NCBI GenBank assembly: GCA_965221655.1
Contig: OZ244906.1
Span: forward strand, 1,674,001-1,738,000
DNA: 64,000 nt
Source of the DNA: Bin107 sp965221655
GTDB taxonomy: Bacteria; UBA8248
Direction of reading: 5' to 3'
This document shows positions 41,826 to 50,765 of the stretch, piece after piece. Each line of letters starts with the position of its first letter. Positions within the stretch are counted from its first letter, which is position 1. Under the pieces are notes generated by a model. The model was not told the origin of the DNA and ran no database searches. It was given only the letters and a program-made list of their open reading frames with translations. The translations under genes and the position numbers were made by a program.

Positions 41826-42857
41826 GTGTCATCTCCTATTATCGACCTCAGAAGCGACACCACCACGCGCCCCACCCCGGCGATGCGCGAGGCCATCGCC
41901 CGCGCACCAGTGGGCGACGACACCATGCGCGAAGACCCGAGCGTGAACGAACTCGTCGAGAAAGCCGCCGCCCTGTTCGGCAAGGAGGACGGCCTGTTCG
42001 TCTCCTCGGGCACGCTGGCGAACCAGTTGGCGATGAAGGCCCACACCGACCCGGGCGACGAGGTGCTCGTCGACTCGCGCTGCCACCCCTTCAGGAGCGA
42101 GTTGGGCGCAGGCGCCTTTTTGTGCGGCGTGCAGTTTGCGCTCATATCAGCCGAGCGCGGCGTCTACTCACGCGCAGATGCAGAGGAGTGGCTGCGCCCC
42201 GACGGGTATCCCAAAAGCGCACTCATGTGGGTGGAAAACACACACAACCAGGGCGGGGGCAACGTGTTTCCTCTGGGGCATCTCGATGAGCTCCGCTCCC
42301 TTTCGCAGGAGAAGAACGTTCCCCTGCACATCGACGGAGCGCGCATCTTCAACGCCGTCGTCGCCTCGGGCGTTACACCGCTGGAGTGGGGCAAACGGTG
42401 CGATTCGGTATGCTTTTGCCTCTCCAAGGGGCTGGGCTGTCCGGTGGGCTCCGTTCTGCTCGGCAAACGCGCGTTCATGGACAAGGCGCGCCGCTACCGC
42501 AAGATGTGGGGCGGGGGCTGGCGGCAGGCGGGCCTGATAGCCGCAGCGGGCGTCTATGCCCTGGAGCACCACGTGGCGCGCCTGGCGGAGGACCACGAAA
42601 ACGCGCAACTCTTCTCGGAACGCACCGCGGGCATCCCGGGGGTGCGGCCCGTCTTCGACACGACGCCCACCAACCTCGTGTTTCTCGACGTCTCGGAGAC
42701 CGGCAAGACGGCCCCCCAAATCAACGAGACAGCCAGGGCGAGCGGCGTCGCCTTCTCGATTCCGGACGCAAGGACGCTGCGCGCCGTCACCCACCTCGAC
42801 GTGTCGAGAGAGGACGTGGAAACCGCGGCACAGGTGCTGGCGGATTCAGTGCGATGA
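41826..42857 (+). CDS. ltaE: low-specificity threonine aldolase / beta-eliminating lyase
   Basis: 343 residues, PLP fold type I. IDLRSDTTTRPTPAMREA and APVGDDTMREDPSVNELVEKAA are signature segments; the PLP lysine is in CFCLSKGLGCPVGS. It splits threonine or allo-threonine to glycine and acetaldehyde. The GTG at 41826 is the start. The stop overlaps the next gene by 4 bases (ATGA). Confidence 0.9.
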   Translation: MSSPIIDLRSDTTTRPTPAMREAIARAPVGDDTMREDPSVNELVEKAAALFGKEDGLFVSSGTLANQLAMKAHTDPGDEVLVDSRCHPFRSELGAGAFLCGVQFALISAERGVYSRADAEEWLRPDGYPKSALMWVENTHNQGGGNVFPLGHLDELRSLSQEKNVPLHIDGARIFNAVVASGVTPLEWGKRCDSVCFCLSKGLGCPVGSVLLGKRAFMDKARRYRKMWGGGWRQAGLIAAAGVYALEHHVARLAEDHENAQLFSERTAGIPGVRPVFDTTPTNLVFLDVSETGKTAPQINETARASGVAFSIPDARTLRAVTHLDVSREDVETAAQVLADSVR

Positions 42858-43636
42858 GCGCGCGCGCGCGCGTCACCATTCTGGGCTGCGGCACCTCGAC
42901 GGGCGTTCCCTCCATCGGGTGCACGAGCCCCGTCTGTTTCTCCGACGACCCGAAGAACAAGCGGCTGCGCCCCAGCATCATCATCGAGCACGCGGGCGGC
43001 AACCTGCTGGTGGACACCGGTCCCGACCTGCGCGAGCAGGCCCTCAGACACCGCATCACCCGCGTGGACGCCGTGGTCTACACCCACTTCCACGCGGACC
43101 ACACCCACGGCATCGACGACTTGCGCGCCTTCAACTTCCTGATGGGAAAGCCCATCCCGTGCTATGCCTACCCCAACACCGTCGAGATTTTGCGCAAGAA
43201 CTTCAGCTACATCTTCGGCGACGGGCGGGACTACGGGAACTTTCGGCCCCAGCTCACGGTGGAGGAAATAGGAGACGAGGCCTTTGGCGCAGCGGGTCTG
43301 GAGGTCGTCCCCTTCGCACTCGACCACGCGGGCATGAAGGTCATGGGGCTGCGCGTGGGCGATTTCGCCTACGCCACGGATTGCAACGCCATACCGGAGA
43401 AATCCATGGAAACGCTGCGGGGCGTGCGCATCCTCGTCATCGACGCCCTGCGGCACCGTCGGCATCCCTCGCACTTCACCGTCGCCGAGGCACTCGAAGT
43501 CGTCCGGGAAATCGCCCCCGAACAAACCTACTTCACCCACACCAACTACGAACTGGAATACCACGAGACCAACCGCAGCCTGCCCGGCGGCGTGGAGCTC
43601 GCCTACGACGGGCTGTGCTTCGACGTCTGCTTGTAA
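42854..43636 (+). CDS. metallo-beta-lactamase-fold hydrolase (PhnP-like)
   Basis: 260 residues. LGCGTSTGVPSIGC at the start and the metal motif THFHADHTHGIDDLR place it with PhnP-type phosphodiesterases of cyclic phosphates; YATDCNAIP and the late FTHTNYELEYHE supply further ligands. It is coupled to ltaE by an ATGA overlap. The first codons are a (GC)7 run (ATGAGCGCGCGCGCGCG). Confidence 0.85.
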   Translation: MSARARVTILGCGTSTGVPSIGCTSPVCFSDDPKNKRLRPSIIIEHAGGNLLVDTGPDLREQALRHRITRVDAVVYTHFHADHTHGIDDLRAFNFLMGKPIPCYAYPNTVEILRKNFSYIFGDGRDYGNFRPQLTVEEIGDEAFGAAGLEVVPFALDHAGMKVMGLRVGDFAYATDCNAIPEKSMETLRGVRILVIDALRHRRHPSHFTVAEALEVVREIAPEQTYFTHTNYELEYHETNRSLPGGVELAYDGLCFDVCL

Positions 43637-43644
43637 GAGCCGCG

Positions 43645-44469
43645 CTAGTCCCCGCCAGCGTCTTCGGGAATTTGCCCCGCCTCCTCCCCGCGGCCCGCAC
43701 GCGCGATCTCGCTGAGATCCGAGAACAGCAAATAGCCCGCCAGGTAGTAGGAAATCGAGGTCACCATCACGCCGGTCTGCAAGAGGACCTGCCCTATCAA
43801 ACCCCCGCCGAAGATTCCCTGCACCAACTGCCAGAGCACGATCCAGACGAACAGGTAGGTTGCCGCCAGCACGACGACGGTTCGCTCCCCGCCGCTCGAT
43901 ATCGTCCCCGCGCGGCGAAAGGCCTCCAGAAAGTCGTCGCCGTAGAGCAGCGAGGTGAGCGTGCAGAAGTAATACCGCACGGCGGGCGTGAGAACCACGA
44001 AGACCGTTACGGCGAACGAAAACGGCAGCACCACGGGCGAGTTCCCGAAGACGAGCCCGAAGGCGAACAACGTCGTCGCAAAGCCCACGACGCCCAGAAG
44101 CTGCAAGCCGAAGGTATAGGCGAGGTCCACCTTGGCGACGGACTTCAGGCGGTCGACGGCCTCGGCCACGTCCCAGAAGCCGCCTTCGTCCTTGCGCTCG
44201 GCCTCCACCCGCAGAATCAGCAAAATGAACAGAAATACCTGCAACACGCGCAAGACGAGTTGGGAGGCGATCATCATCGGGAACAACACAACGAGGTTCG
44301 CTTCGGGGTCGACCAGAGACTTGATGGAGGGGTGTGCCCAGAGGGCGACGACGGATATCGGCACGTAGACCGCCACGAAGAAGCCCGTGATGCGCGCGAA
44401 GTCCGCCCCGTGGGTGCGCACGCCGTATTCGATGTATCTCGAGAGAGGGCCGAGCTCCTGGTTTCGCAT
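43645..44469 (-). CDS. polytopic membrane protein, unknown function
   Basis: 274 residues with about six transmembrane helices (near residues 28-45, 65-90, 115-140, 145-165, 205-225 and 235-255) and an acidic C-terminus. No known domain is seen. The ATG at 44469 is chosen; the frame is open further upstream but those parts read as non-coding. It converges with the hydrolase gene and is divergent from mlaE. Confidence 0.65.
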   Translation of the reverse strand: MRNQELGPLSRYIEYGVRTHGADFARITGFFVAVYVPISVVALWAHPSIKSLVDPEANLVVLFPMMIASQLVLRVLQVFLFILLILRVEAERKDEGGFWDVAEAVDRLKSVAKVDLAYTFGLQLLGVVGFATTLFAFGLVFGNSPVVLPFSFAVTVFVVLTPAVRYYFCTLTSLLYGDDFLEAFRRAGTISSGGERTVVVLAATYLFVWIVLWQLVQGIFGGGLIGQVLLQTGVMVTSISYYLAGYLLFSDLSEIARAGRGEEAGQIPEDAGGD

Positions 44470-44640
44470 GTGAAGGCAAATCCCCGGAAAAACGCGGTCC
44501 GTGGCGTAAGCGTTGATTTTCGCGCACCCGCGAAGATACACTACCCGCAGGCGCGAAATTGTGCGACCGCCCTCGGCAGCCGCCCTCGCACCATGGCGAC
44601 TACTATACTTCCTCGCGCCGGGGAATAGAAGGCTGGCCCG

Positions 44641-45429
44641 ATGAGTTTCGCGACAATCGTGAGAGGCGGCGTTCGCGCACTCGGCAGGCAGGCGATAGGA
44701 ATCGTCGGCGGCCTGGGCAGTGCGGCCGTCTTCCTGGGCGAATCGGTTCGGTGGATATTCGCCCCGCCGTGGCGCTTCTCTCTCCTCGTGCGCCAGATAT
44801 ACGTCATCGGCACCGGCTCGCTCTCCGTCGTCCTGTTGACGGGCCTGTTCACGGGCATGGTGCTGGCCCTCCAGGGAATTTACGCCTTCCGCAAGTTCGG
44901 TTCGGAGGCCTTTTTGGGTCCCGCCGTCGCCTTCAGCCTCATCCGGGAGCTGGGACCCGTGCTCACCGCCCTGGTCGTCACCGGCAGAGCCGGCTCGGCC
45001 ATGACCGCCGAAATCGGCATCATGCAGATTACCGAGCAGGTAGACGCCCTCAAAAGCATGGCCGTCAACCCCCTCCAGCGCCTCGTCTCTCCCCGCCTGC
45101 TCGCAAGCGTGATAGTATTTCCGTTGCTCACGGCGCTTTGCAACGTCATCGGCATCGTGGGCGCCTATCTGGTAGGGGTGGAGTTGATGGGACTGAATGC
45201 GGGCACGTTCTTCGGCGAGATGCAGGACAAAATCGAGATGACCGACATCATGGTGGGCGTGTGGAAGTCGGTCGCCTTCGGCCTCATCGTCACCTGGGTG
45301 TGCTGCTACAAGGGCTACCACTGCGGCCACGGCGCCGAGGGGGTGGGGAAGGCAACCACCTCGGCCGTCGTGCTTTCTTCCGTCCTGATACTGGTGGGGG
45401 ATTACTTCCTCACCTCGATTCTCATCTGA
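44641..45429 (+). CDS. mlaE: MlaE-type ABC transporter permease
   Basis: 262 residues with five or six helices. FTGMVLALQGIYAFRKFGSE and LGPVLTALVVTGRAGSAMTAEIG are the MlaE signature, the latter holding the coupling helix EIG. It forms the membrane core of the phospholipid transporter of the cell envelope. A -10-like TATACT lies at 44604-44609. mlaD follows by 14 bases. The ATPase gene mlaF, normally just upstream, is absent here. Confidence 0.92.
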   Translation: MSFATIVRGGVRALGRQAIGIVGGLGSAAVFLGESVRWIFAPPWRFSLLVRQIYVIGTGSLSVVLLTGLFTGMVLALQGIYAFRKFGSEAFLGPAVAFSLIRELGPVLTALVVTGRAGSAMTAEIGIMQITEQVDALKSMAVNPLQRLVSPRLLASVIVFPLLTALCNVIGIVGAYLVGVELMGLNAGTFFGEMQDKIEMTDIMVGVWKSVAFGLIVTWVCCYKGYHCGHGAEGVGKATTSAVVLSSVLILVGDYFLTSILI

Positions 45430-45443
45430 GGAAGGAACGCGCC

Positions 45444-45890
45444 TTGTCCCGAAAAAACCTGGAATTCGGCGTCGGGCTGTTCGTGCTGGCGGGAATCCTC
45501 GCCATGGCATATCTCTCCGTGAAGCTCGGCGGGCTGGACATCTTCGACGACGGCGCTTATGAGGTCAGCGCGAAATTCACGACCGCCAGCGGCCTCAGAA
45601 CGGGAGCATCCGTGGAGATGGCGGGGGTGCAGGTCGGGCGGGTGAGCAGCATCTCCCTGGATGGGGAGGACGCAAAGCTCACCCTGCGCATCGACGAGAG
45701 CATCCAGCTCACGCGCGACGCCATCGCCTCCATTCGCACCAAGGGAATTTTGGGAGAGCGGTACGTGAGCCTGAGCCAGGGGGGATCGACCAAAACCATC
45801 CCGCCGGGCGGGCGGATTCGCGAGACCGAGCCTCCCGTTGACATCGAAAAACTCATCGGCGACTTTGTGTTCGGCAACGTGAAAAAATAG
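45444..45890 (+). CDS. mlaD: MlaD-type MCE domain protein
   Basis: 148 residues: one N-terminal transmembrane helix (FGVGLFVLAGILAMAYLSV) and one MCE domain (VSAKFTTASGLRTGASVEMAGVQVG). Such proteins form a hexameric ring that shuttles phospholipids across the periplasm. The TTG at 45444 behind GAGGAAGGA is the start. Last residues are IGDFVFGNVKK. Confidence 0.9.
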   Translation: MSRKNLEFGVGLFVLAGILAMAYLSVKLGGLDIFDDGAYEVSAKFTTASGLRTGASVEMAGVQVGRVSSISLDGEDAKLTLRIDESIQLTRDAIASIRTKGILGERYVSLSQGGSTKTIPPGGRIRETEPPVDIEKLIGDFVFGNVKK

Positions 45891-45946
45891 CCCCCCGGCC
45901 CGGGGCTTGCCCGCAGCCTCCGGGCCGCTTTGCACGAGGGAAAGAC

Positions 45947-46552
45947 ATGTTGCGGAAAAAACGTCTCGCTCTTTTCGGCACCATTCTCCTCGCCGCCGTG
46001 CTCACCGCCCCCTTTGCCCGCGCGGGCGAGCCGACCGAAATGGTGCGGGTGGGCATATTCGGGGTGATCGATGTGCTCAAAGACCCCGCCCTCAAGTCGC
46101 CCGACAAGAAAGTCGAGCGCAGAAACCGCATGCGCAAGATCATCCACCGCTATTTTGATTTCGAGGAAATGGCGGGCCGCACCCTCGCGCGCACATGGAG
46201 GAAGCTGAAGCCCGAGCAGAAAACCGAGTTCATCGAGCTCTTCAGCCACCTCATGGAGCGCAACTACGCCAGCACGCTCGAGAGCTACACGAACGAGAAG
46301 GTCGTGATGGGCAAGGAGAGCATCGACGGGGAGTTCGCCGAGGTGCGCACCTCCATCATCACGGCGGAAAACCGCGAGGTGGACATCTTCTACCGCCTGC
46401 ACAAGGTGGAGGGTACGTGGCGCGTCTACGACGTGTTGGTGGAGAACATCAGCCTGCTCAAGAACTACCGCGACCAGTTTCGCTCCATCATCCGGAGAAC
46501 TTCCTTCGCCAACCTCGTGAAAATCCTCCGGGCCAAGCGAGACGAGGGCTAG
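45947..46552 (+). CDS. mlaC: MlaC-type periplasmic phospholipid-binding protein
   Basis: 201 residues. A signal peptide (LFGTILLAAVLTAPFARA) precedes the MlaC/Ttg2D domain; RNRMRKIIHRYFDFEEMAGRTL and NISLLKNYRDQFRSII are typical. It carries lipids between MlaD and the outer membrane. Its 3' end overlaps the convergent gene at 46488-46880 by 65 bases. mlaA and mlaB are not in the window. Confidence 0.9.
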   Translation: MLRKKRLALFGTILLAAVLTAPFARAGEPTEMVRVGIFGVIDVLKDPALKSPDKKVERRNRMRKIIHRYFDFEEMAGRTLARTWRKLKPEQKTEFIELFSHLMERNYASTLESYTNEKVVMGKESIDGEFAEVRTSIITAENREVDIFYRLHKVEGTWRVYDVLVENISLLKNYRDQFRSIIRRTSFANLVKILRAKRDEG

Positions 46553-46880
46553 CCGGGTCGCCCGCGGCGGGCGGCCTGCCCGGCACGCGGGGGAGCGGAT
46601 ACTTCCGGTTCACCTCCGCGTGGTCGCGCAGCCCCATGGCCTCTCTCTGCACGATGAGGAAATAGCGGTAGCGCTCCGCCTCGTCCATCGCGCGGTGCAG
46701 GGCTTCCTCGAGCCTCTTTCTGCCCGCCTCGCCCAGGGCGCCTCCCCTCTCGCGCGCACGCCAGGCGGCCCACGCCCTGCGGTGGCGCTTCGAGAACTCC
46801 TCGCCGACGCGGCCCAGCGAGGTGGCCTTCTCCTCCGCTATCTCGCGCTCCACGGCCAGGGGCTTGAATTTCTCGGCCAT
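46488..46880 (-). CDS. small charged helical protein, unknown function
   Basis: 130 residues. A highly charged, helical body (residues 1-85) rich in Arg, Glu and Ala ends in a Pro/Gly/Arg-rich tail. I recognise no family. It starts 4 bases after the MFS transporter stop, so it is probably cotranscribed. The tail coding region overlaps the end of mlaC, so that part of the sequence may be constrained by both genes. Confidence 0.5.
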   Translation of the reverse strand: MAEKFKPLAVEREIAEEKATSLGRVGEEFSKRHRRAWAAWRARERGGALGEAGRKRLEEALHRAMDEAERYRYFLIVQREAMGLRDHAEVNRKYPLPRVPGRPPAAGDPASPRLAWPGGFSRGWRRKFSG

Positions 46881-46883
46881 GGC

Positions 46884-48065
46884 TTAGGTCGTCTCCTTCG
46901 GCAAGCCCAGCGAAAGCAGCGAGCCCACCACCCCGAACGCCATGCAGACGACGGGCAGAGCCGTTTCCACCCCGACGTAGTCGGCCAGCCCGCCCACGGC
47001 GATCATCCCGATGCTCGCCACGAACCAGACCACCCCGAGCATGAAGCTGCTCACCAGGGCGGCGTGCTCGGGGGCGATCTCCTGCGCGTAGGTGACCGAA
47101 ACGCCCATCTGCGCGTAGAAGGCCGCACCCGAGAGGATGACGAAAACGGTGCGGAAGGGTTCGTCCAGCAGAAACGCCATCCCCAGGGCGGGCGTGCCCG
47201 CGCAGATGGCCCCGATGGTCACGATTCGCCTGCCGAAGACGTCGGAGAGGTGCCCGCCGTAGATGCCGCCCACCGCCGCCGCGCACAAGAACAGGGTGAC
47301 GGCCGTTCCGCCCGCAGCCAGCGAGCCGCCCTTGGCGATGATGTATATGGGAAGAAAGACCTGCACGGTCATCGTCACCGTGGTGCGGCACAGGTTCACC
47401 ACCCACAGCAGAAAGAGGGGGCGAAACACGAAGCGCAGCGCGCGCATCGTCTGCGCGAAGGTCTGCGCCGTCTTGCTCCCCCTCCCCCCCACGGGCGGAG
47501 CGACGAAAAGCAGGGGCACGCCAATCACGATGCCCACGAGGCTTGCGTAGGGAATGGCCTCGATGCCCCAGCGCGTTACGATGAAGGTCGCAAGCCCCGC
47601 CCCCAGCCCCACGCCGAGGCGGCCTCCCGCGACGTAGAGCGACATGCCGAACCCCTTGCGCGCACCCGAGGACTGGCCCGCGATGACCGAGGCCACCGGA
47701 TGAAAACACGCCGAGCCCGAGCCGGCGACCAGCATGAGCAGCATGAGCACCCAGAAGTTCGGCATGTAGAGCATGAAGGCGAGGAGCGCACCGCCCAAGG
47801 GGCCGAGGGCCAGCAGCCAGCCCTTTCTCAGCTTGTCCGCAAAGTAGCCGAACAGGGGCTGGCCCACTGCACCCGTCACCGAAAGGGTGGTGGCCAGCAG
47901 ACCCGCCAGACTCAGGGGCAGGTCCATGCGCTCCACGATGAGCGGCAGCAGCGGCGGAAGAAAGCCGAAGTAGCTGTCGTTCGCGACGTGGGCGACGATG
48001 AGCAGGGATATTCTTCGCTTCTTCAGGCGCTCTGGCGCCGCGCCTGACACCGCCGTGTTTCTCAA
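46884..48065 (-). CDS. major facilitator superfamily transporter (fosmidomycin-resistance-like)
   Basis: 393 residues with twelve predicted helices. HVANDSYFGFLPPLLPLIVER is the helix-1 signature of Fsr-type MFS exporters, and GQPLFGYFADKLRKGW and GGHLSDVFGRRIV are the two loop 2-3 / 8-9 motifs. Likely a drug or metabolite exporter of the inner membrane. A TTG at 48065 with GGCGGAG upstream is the most likely start. It lies 22 bases after alaS. Confidence 0.82.
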   Translation of the reverse strand: MRNTAVSGAAPERLKKRRISLLIVAHVANDSYFGFLPPLLPLIVERMDLPLSLAGLLATTLSVTGAVGQPLFGYFADKLRKGWLLALGPLGGALLAFMLYMPNFWVLMLLMLVAGSGSACFHPVASVIAGQSSGARKGFGMSLYVAGGRLGVGLGAGLATFIVTRWGIEAIPYASLVGIVIGVPLLFVAPPVGGRGSKTAQTFAQTMRALRFVFRPLFLLWVVNLCRTTVTMTVQVFLPIYIIAKGGSLAAGGTAVTLFLCAAAVGGIYGGHLSDVFGRRIVTIGAICAGTPALGMAFLLDEPFRTVFVILSGAAFYAQMGVSVTYAQEIAPEHAALVSSFMLGVVWFVASIGMIAVGGLADYVGVETALPVVCMAFGVVGSLLSLGLPKETT

Positions 48066-48087
48066 GGAATTCTCCGCCAGGGGGGTC

Positions 48088-50733
48088 TCACGCCATTTTT
48101 TCGACCAGGGAGGGGACGGCGGCGAGGGCGTCGTCCACCTTGTCCACGTCCTTGCCGCCCGCCTGGGCAAAGTCCGGCCTGCCGCCGCCCTTGCCGCCGA
48201 CGAGGGCAGCCACCTCCCTCACCAGCTCGCCCGCGTGCACGCGGGAGGTGAGGTCTTTCGTCACGCCCGCGGCGATGGCTACCTTGCCGTCCGTGACGGC
48301 GGCCACCACCGCGACGCCGCTCTTGAGCCTGCCCTTCGCCGCGTCGACGATGCCGCGCAACTCGCCCGCACGCAGCCCGTCGCGCCGCGCGGCGATGAGC
48401 CGCACGCCCGAAACCTCGCGGGCTTCAGAGGCCAGATCGCCCATCTCATCGCGCGACTGCTTCTCGCGCGAACTTTTGAGCTCGCGCTCGAGCGTCCGCA
48501 CGCGCTCGAGCAGGCGCCGCACCCGCTCGGCTTCTTCGAGCGGCGCCGCCCGGGTGAGCTCGCCGATCTCGGCAAGCGCATGCTGCTCCCTGCGCGCCTG
48601 CGCAAGCGCGCCCTCGCCCGTGAGCGCCTCGATGCGCCGAACGCCCGCGGCCACGCTCCCCTCGTGCAAAATGCGGAACAGACCCACCTCGCCCGCCGCG
48701 CGCGCGTGCGTGCCCCCGCACAGCTCCATGCTGAAATCTCCCACCGAGACGACGCGCACGTCCTCGCCGTAGCGCTCGCCGAACAGCGCGGTCGCCCCCT
48801 CCGCCAGCGCCTCGTCTATCGGCATCAGGCGCGTCTCGACGGCGGCGTTCTCGCGGATGCGCTCGTTGACGACGTCCTCCACGCGCTCGCGCTCGCGGGC
48901 CGTCATCGCCGCGAAGTGGGTATAGTCGAAGCGCAGCCGCTCGGGCGAGAGGTGCGAGCCGGCCTGTTTGACGTGATCGCCCAGCACCTGGCGCAGCGCG
49001 TACTGCAAAAGGTGGGTGGCCGAGTGGTTGCGGCGCAAAAGCGCGCGCCGCCCGGCGTCGATGCGCGCGGTGAGCTTCCGGCCCCCGGCGAGCGTGCCCT
49101 CCTCCACCCGCACGCTGTGGACGTAGACGTCGGGCAGAGGCTTTTGGGTGTCGAGCACGACGGCAGCACCCCCCTCCCAGGAGAATCCGCCCCGGTCGCC
49201 TTCCTGCCCGCCCGCTTCCGCGTAAAACGGCGTTTCGTCCAGCACGACTTGCGCCTCGCTGCCCGCGCCTACCTCATCGACGAGAACGCCCTCCGCCACG
49301 ATGGCGCGCACGCAAGCCTCGCCCGCCTCCGCGTCGTAGCCGGTGAAGGCGGTCGCACCTGCCTCCTCGCGCACCCGGTGCCATATTTCCTCTACGGCGG
49401 CCTCGCCCGAACCCTTCCAGTGCGCCCGCGCGCGCGCGCGCTGTTGCTCCATCGCCTCATCGAAGGCGCTGCGATCGATTTCGAGATCGTGAAACGCCGC
49501 CGTCTCCACCGCCAAATCCCACGGATAGCCGTAGGTGTCGAGCAGGGTGAACACCTCCTCGCCCGGAATGCGACCCTCGCCCGAGGCCTTCACCTCCTCG
49601 GCCAGGGCGTCCATGCGCGGCTGGCCCTGGGCCAGGGTGTTGGCGAAGCGCTCCTCCTCGGCCAGCGTCACGCGCGAGACGTAGCTCAAGCTCTCGCCGA
49701 GTTCGGGGAACGCGCCGCCCATCGCGTCGGCCACCACGCCCACGGTTTGGTGCAAAAACGGCTCGTGGATGCCCAGCATTCGCCCGTGGCGCAGGGCGCG
49801 CCTGGCCACGCGCCGCAACACGTAGCCGCGCCCCTCGTTGCTCGGCAAGACGCCGTCGGCCACCAAAAAGGCGACCGCGCGCACGTGGTCGGCAATGACG
49901 CGGAAAGAAACGTCGTCGCGCGCGTCGCCGCCCGCGTAGTCCTTGCCGCAGCGCTCCTCGACCGAGCGAATGAGCGGCATCAGCAAATCGGTGTGGTAGT
50001 TGCTGTCTTCTTTCTGGACCACCGCCGCCAGACGCTCAAGGCCCATGCCCGTGTCCACGGAGGGCTTGGGCAGCGGCTCCGTCTTGCCCGAAGCCTCGCG
50101 GTTGAATTGCATGAAGACGAGGTTCCAGAGTTCGAGGTAGCGATCCCCGTCCTCATCGGGGCTGCCGCTGCCCGGCGGCGCACCGACGATGTGGTCTCCC
50201 TGGTCGTAGATGAGTTCCGAGCAGGGGCCGCACGGACCGGTGTCCCCCATGGCCCAGAAATTGTCTTTCTCGTCCATGCGGACGATGCGATCGGGCGCAA
50301 CGCCCACCAGGCGCTGCCAGAGTTCGGCGGCCTCGTCGTCTTCCCGGAAGACGGTGATCCACATGCGATCCCCGTCCAGCCCCACGCGATGCACCAAAAA
50401 CTCCCAGCCGAACTCTATGGCCTTCTCCTTGAAGTATTGGCCAAAGGAGAAGTTGCCCAGCATCTCGAAGAACGTGTGGTGTCTGGCCGTTCGCCCCACG
50501 TTTTCCAGATCGTTGTGCTTGCCGCTCACCCGCAGACACTTCTGGGAGCTGACGGCGCGCGCGTAGTCGCGCTTTTCGAGGCCGGTGAACACGTCCTTGA
50601 ACTGCACCATGCCCGCGTTGGTAAACAGCAGGGTGGGGTCGTTCATGGGCACCAGGCTCGAACTGCGGACGATCCTGTGGCCCTGGCCCTCAAAGAACTC
50701 GAGGAATTTTCGGCGAATCTCGTTGCCCTTCAT
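48088..50733 (-). CDS. alaS: alanyl-tRNA synthetase
   Basis: 881 residues, full length. EIRRKFLEFFEGQGH and the class II motifs (FTNAGMVQFKDVF, TGMGLERLA) form the catalytic part; the editing domain has its zinc ligands in NHSATHLL and ELCGGTHA; the C-terminal DHHA1 oligomer domain ends in GGKGGGRPDFAQAGG. It charges tRNA-Ala and edits Ser and Gly mischarging. Confidence 0.96.
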   Translation of the reverse strand: MKGNEIRRKFLEFFEGQGHRIVRSSSLVPMNDPTLLFTNAGMVQFKDVFTGLEKRDYARAVSSQKCLRVSGKHNDLENVGRTARHHTFFEMLGNFSFGQYFKEKAIEFGWEFLVHRVGLDGDRMWITVFREDDEAAELWQRLVGVAPDRIVRMDEKDNFWAMGDTGPCGPCSELIYDQGDHIVGAPPGSGSPDEDGDRYLELWNLVFMQFNREASGKTEPLPKPSVDTGMGLERLAAVVQKEDSNYHTDLLMPLIRSVEERCGKDYAGGDARDDVSFRVIADHVRAVAFLVADGVLPSNEGRGYVLRRVARRALRHGRMLGIHEPFLHQTVGVVADAMGGAFPELGESLSYVSRVTLAEEERFANTLAQGQPRMDALAEEVKASGEGRIPGEEVFTLLDTYGYPWDLAVETAAFHDLEIDRSAFDEAMEQQRARARAHWKGSGEAAVEEIWHRVREEAGATAFTGYDAEAGEACVRAIVAEGVLVDEVGAGSEAQVVLDETPFYAEAGGQEGDRGGFSWEGGAAVVLDTQKPLPDVYVHSVRVEEGTLAGGRKLTARIDAGRRALLRRNHSATHLLQYALRQVLGDHVKQAGSHLSPERLRFDYTHFAAMTARERERVEDVVNERIRENAAVETRLMPIDEALAEGATALFGERYGEDVRVVSVGDFSMELCGGTHARAAGEVGLFRILHEGSVAAGVRRIEALTGEGALAQARREQHALAEIGELTRAAPLEEAERVRRLLERVRTLERELKSSREKQSRDEMGDLASEAREVSGVRLIAARRDGLRAGELRGIVDAAKGRLKSGVAVVAAVTDGKVAIAAGVTKDLTSRVHAGELVREVAALVGGKGGGRPDFAQAGGKDVDKVDDALAAVPSLVEKMA

Positions 50734-50765
50734 CGTGGCGATTTCTCCAGGTGGCGCGCTGCGTC

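Noticed and set aside
42854..42873. (GC)n run at the start of the PhnP-like gene as a phase-variation switch
   Set aside because: The run encodes ordinary Ser-Ala-Arg codons, and such GC stretches are common in this genome.
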